Origin: Puniceicoccales bacterium
GTDB taxonomy: Bacteria; Verrucomicrobiota; Verrucomicrobiia; Opitutales; JAIRKQ01
Direction: 5' to 3'
NCBI GenBank assembly: GCA_031258795.1
Contig: JAIRMI010000014.1
Span: 1-6,047, forward strand
Length of the DNA stretch: 6,047 nt
This document shows positions 6,011-6,047 of this stretch, in pieces. Position numbers and translations under genes: made by a program. The notes under the pieces were generated by a model. It was given only the letters and a program-made list of their open reading frames with translations, did not search any database and was not told where the DNA came from. The first letter of the stretch is position 1. The number at the start of each line of letters is the position of its first letter.

Positions 6011-6047
6011 ATGTTTTCCGGGCTTAAAAACAAAATAGTAAGTGCGC
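6011..6047 (+). CDS. Start of an unidentified gene, cut by window end
   Basis: ATG at 6011 opens a frame reading MFSGLKNKIVSA up to the window edge. The Met-Phe start with an amphipathic, basic N-terminus looks like a genuine cytosolic protein beginning, but 12 residues are too few for a family. A candidate promoter lies about 20 bp upstream. No clear Shine-Dalgarno run precedes the ATG. Confidence 0.4.
   Translation, partial: MFSGLKNKIVSA

Overview
The window looks like a stretch of chromosome from a reduced or host-associated bacterium. The three intact protein genes are AT-leaning, with weak or poorly spaced ribosome sites, and a dead insertion-sequence cluster of visibly higher GC content sits beside them. 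A lipoprotein with a clear lipobox argues for a diderm-type envelope or at least bacterial lipoprotein processing. Nothing here fixes the phylum. I considered Verrucomicrobia/Chlamydiae-like and alphaproteobacterial endosymbiont backgrounds and cannot choose between them from sequence alone.

Positions 1-1333 are a graveyard of one IS630-family (DDE) transposase gene, all on the minus strand. The pieces come only from the catalytic half; no N-terminal helix-turn-helix half is visible. They have been repeatedly tandem-duplicated: a ~314-bp unit holding the last third of the gene, a 120-bp in-frame unit holding the first catalytic Asp, and a 22-bp unit. The copies then decayed independently through stops, frameshifts and an Asp-to-Asn change in a catalytic motif. 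Positions 1334-1507 hold no recognisable gene.

Positions 1508-1582 (minus) are a well-formed tRNA-Arg with anticodon CCU and a genomically encoded CCA. Upstream of it on the same strand is a probable two-gene operon. The first gene is a complete beta-CASP metallo-beta-lactamase-fold protein (3766 to 2384), probably an RNA-processing nuclease. After 42 bp comes a small lipoprotein with a glucosaminidase-type peptidoglycan hydrolase domain (2341 to 1658).

Diverging from this operon across an AT-rich intergenic region is a large gene (about 3981-5846, plus strand) for a ~621-residue protein of no family I recognise. It has no signal peptide, a helical N-terminal part, a Pro/Ser linker, a compact central/C-terminal domain and a Lys/Ala-rich helical tail. 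After it come two inverted repeats, a promoter with a perfect TTGACA box, and the first 12 codons of another plus-strand gene cut by the window end.

No complete novel defence, CRISPR or mobile system is evident. The items most worth following are the uncharacterised 621-aa protein and the nested duplication history of the transposase remnant.
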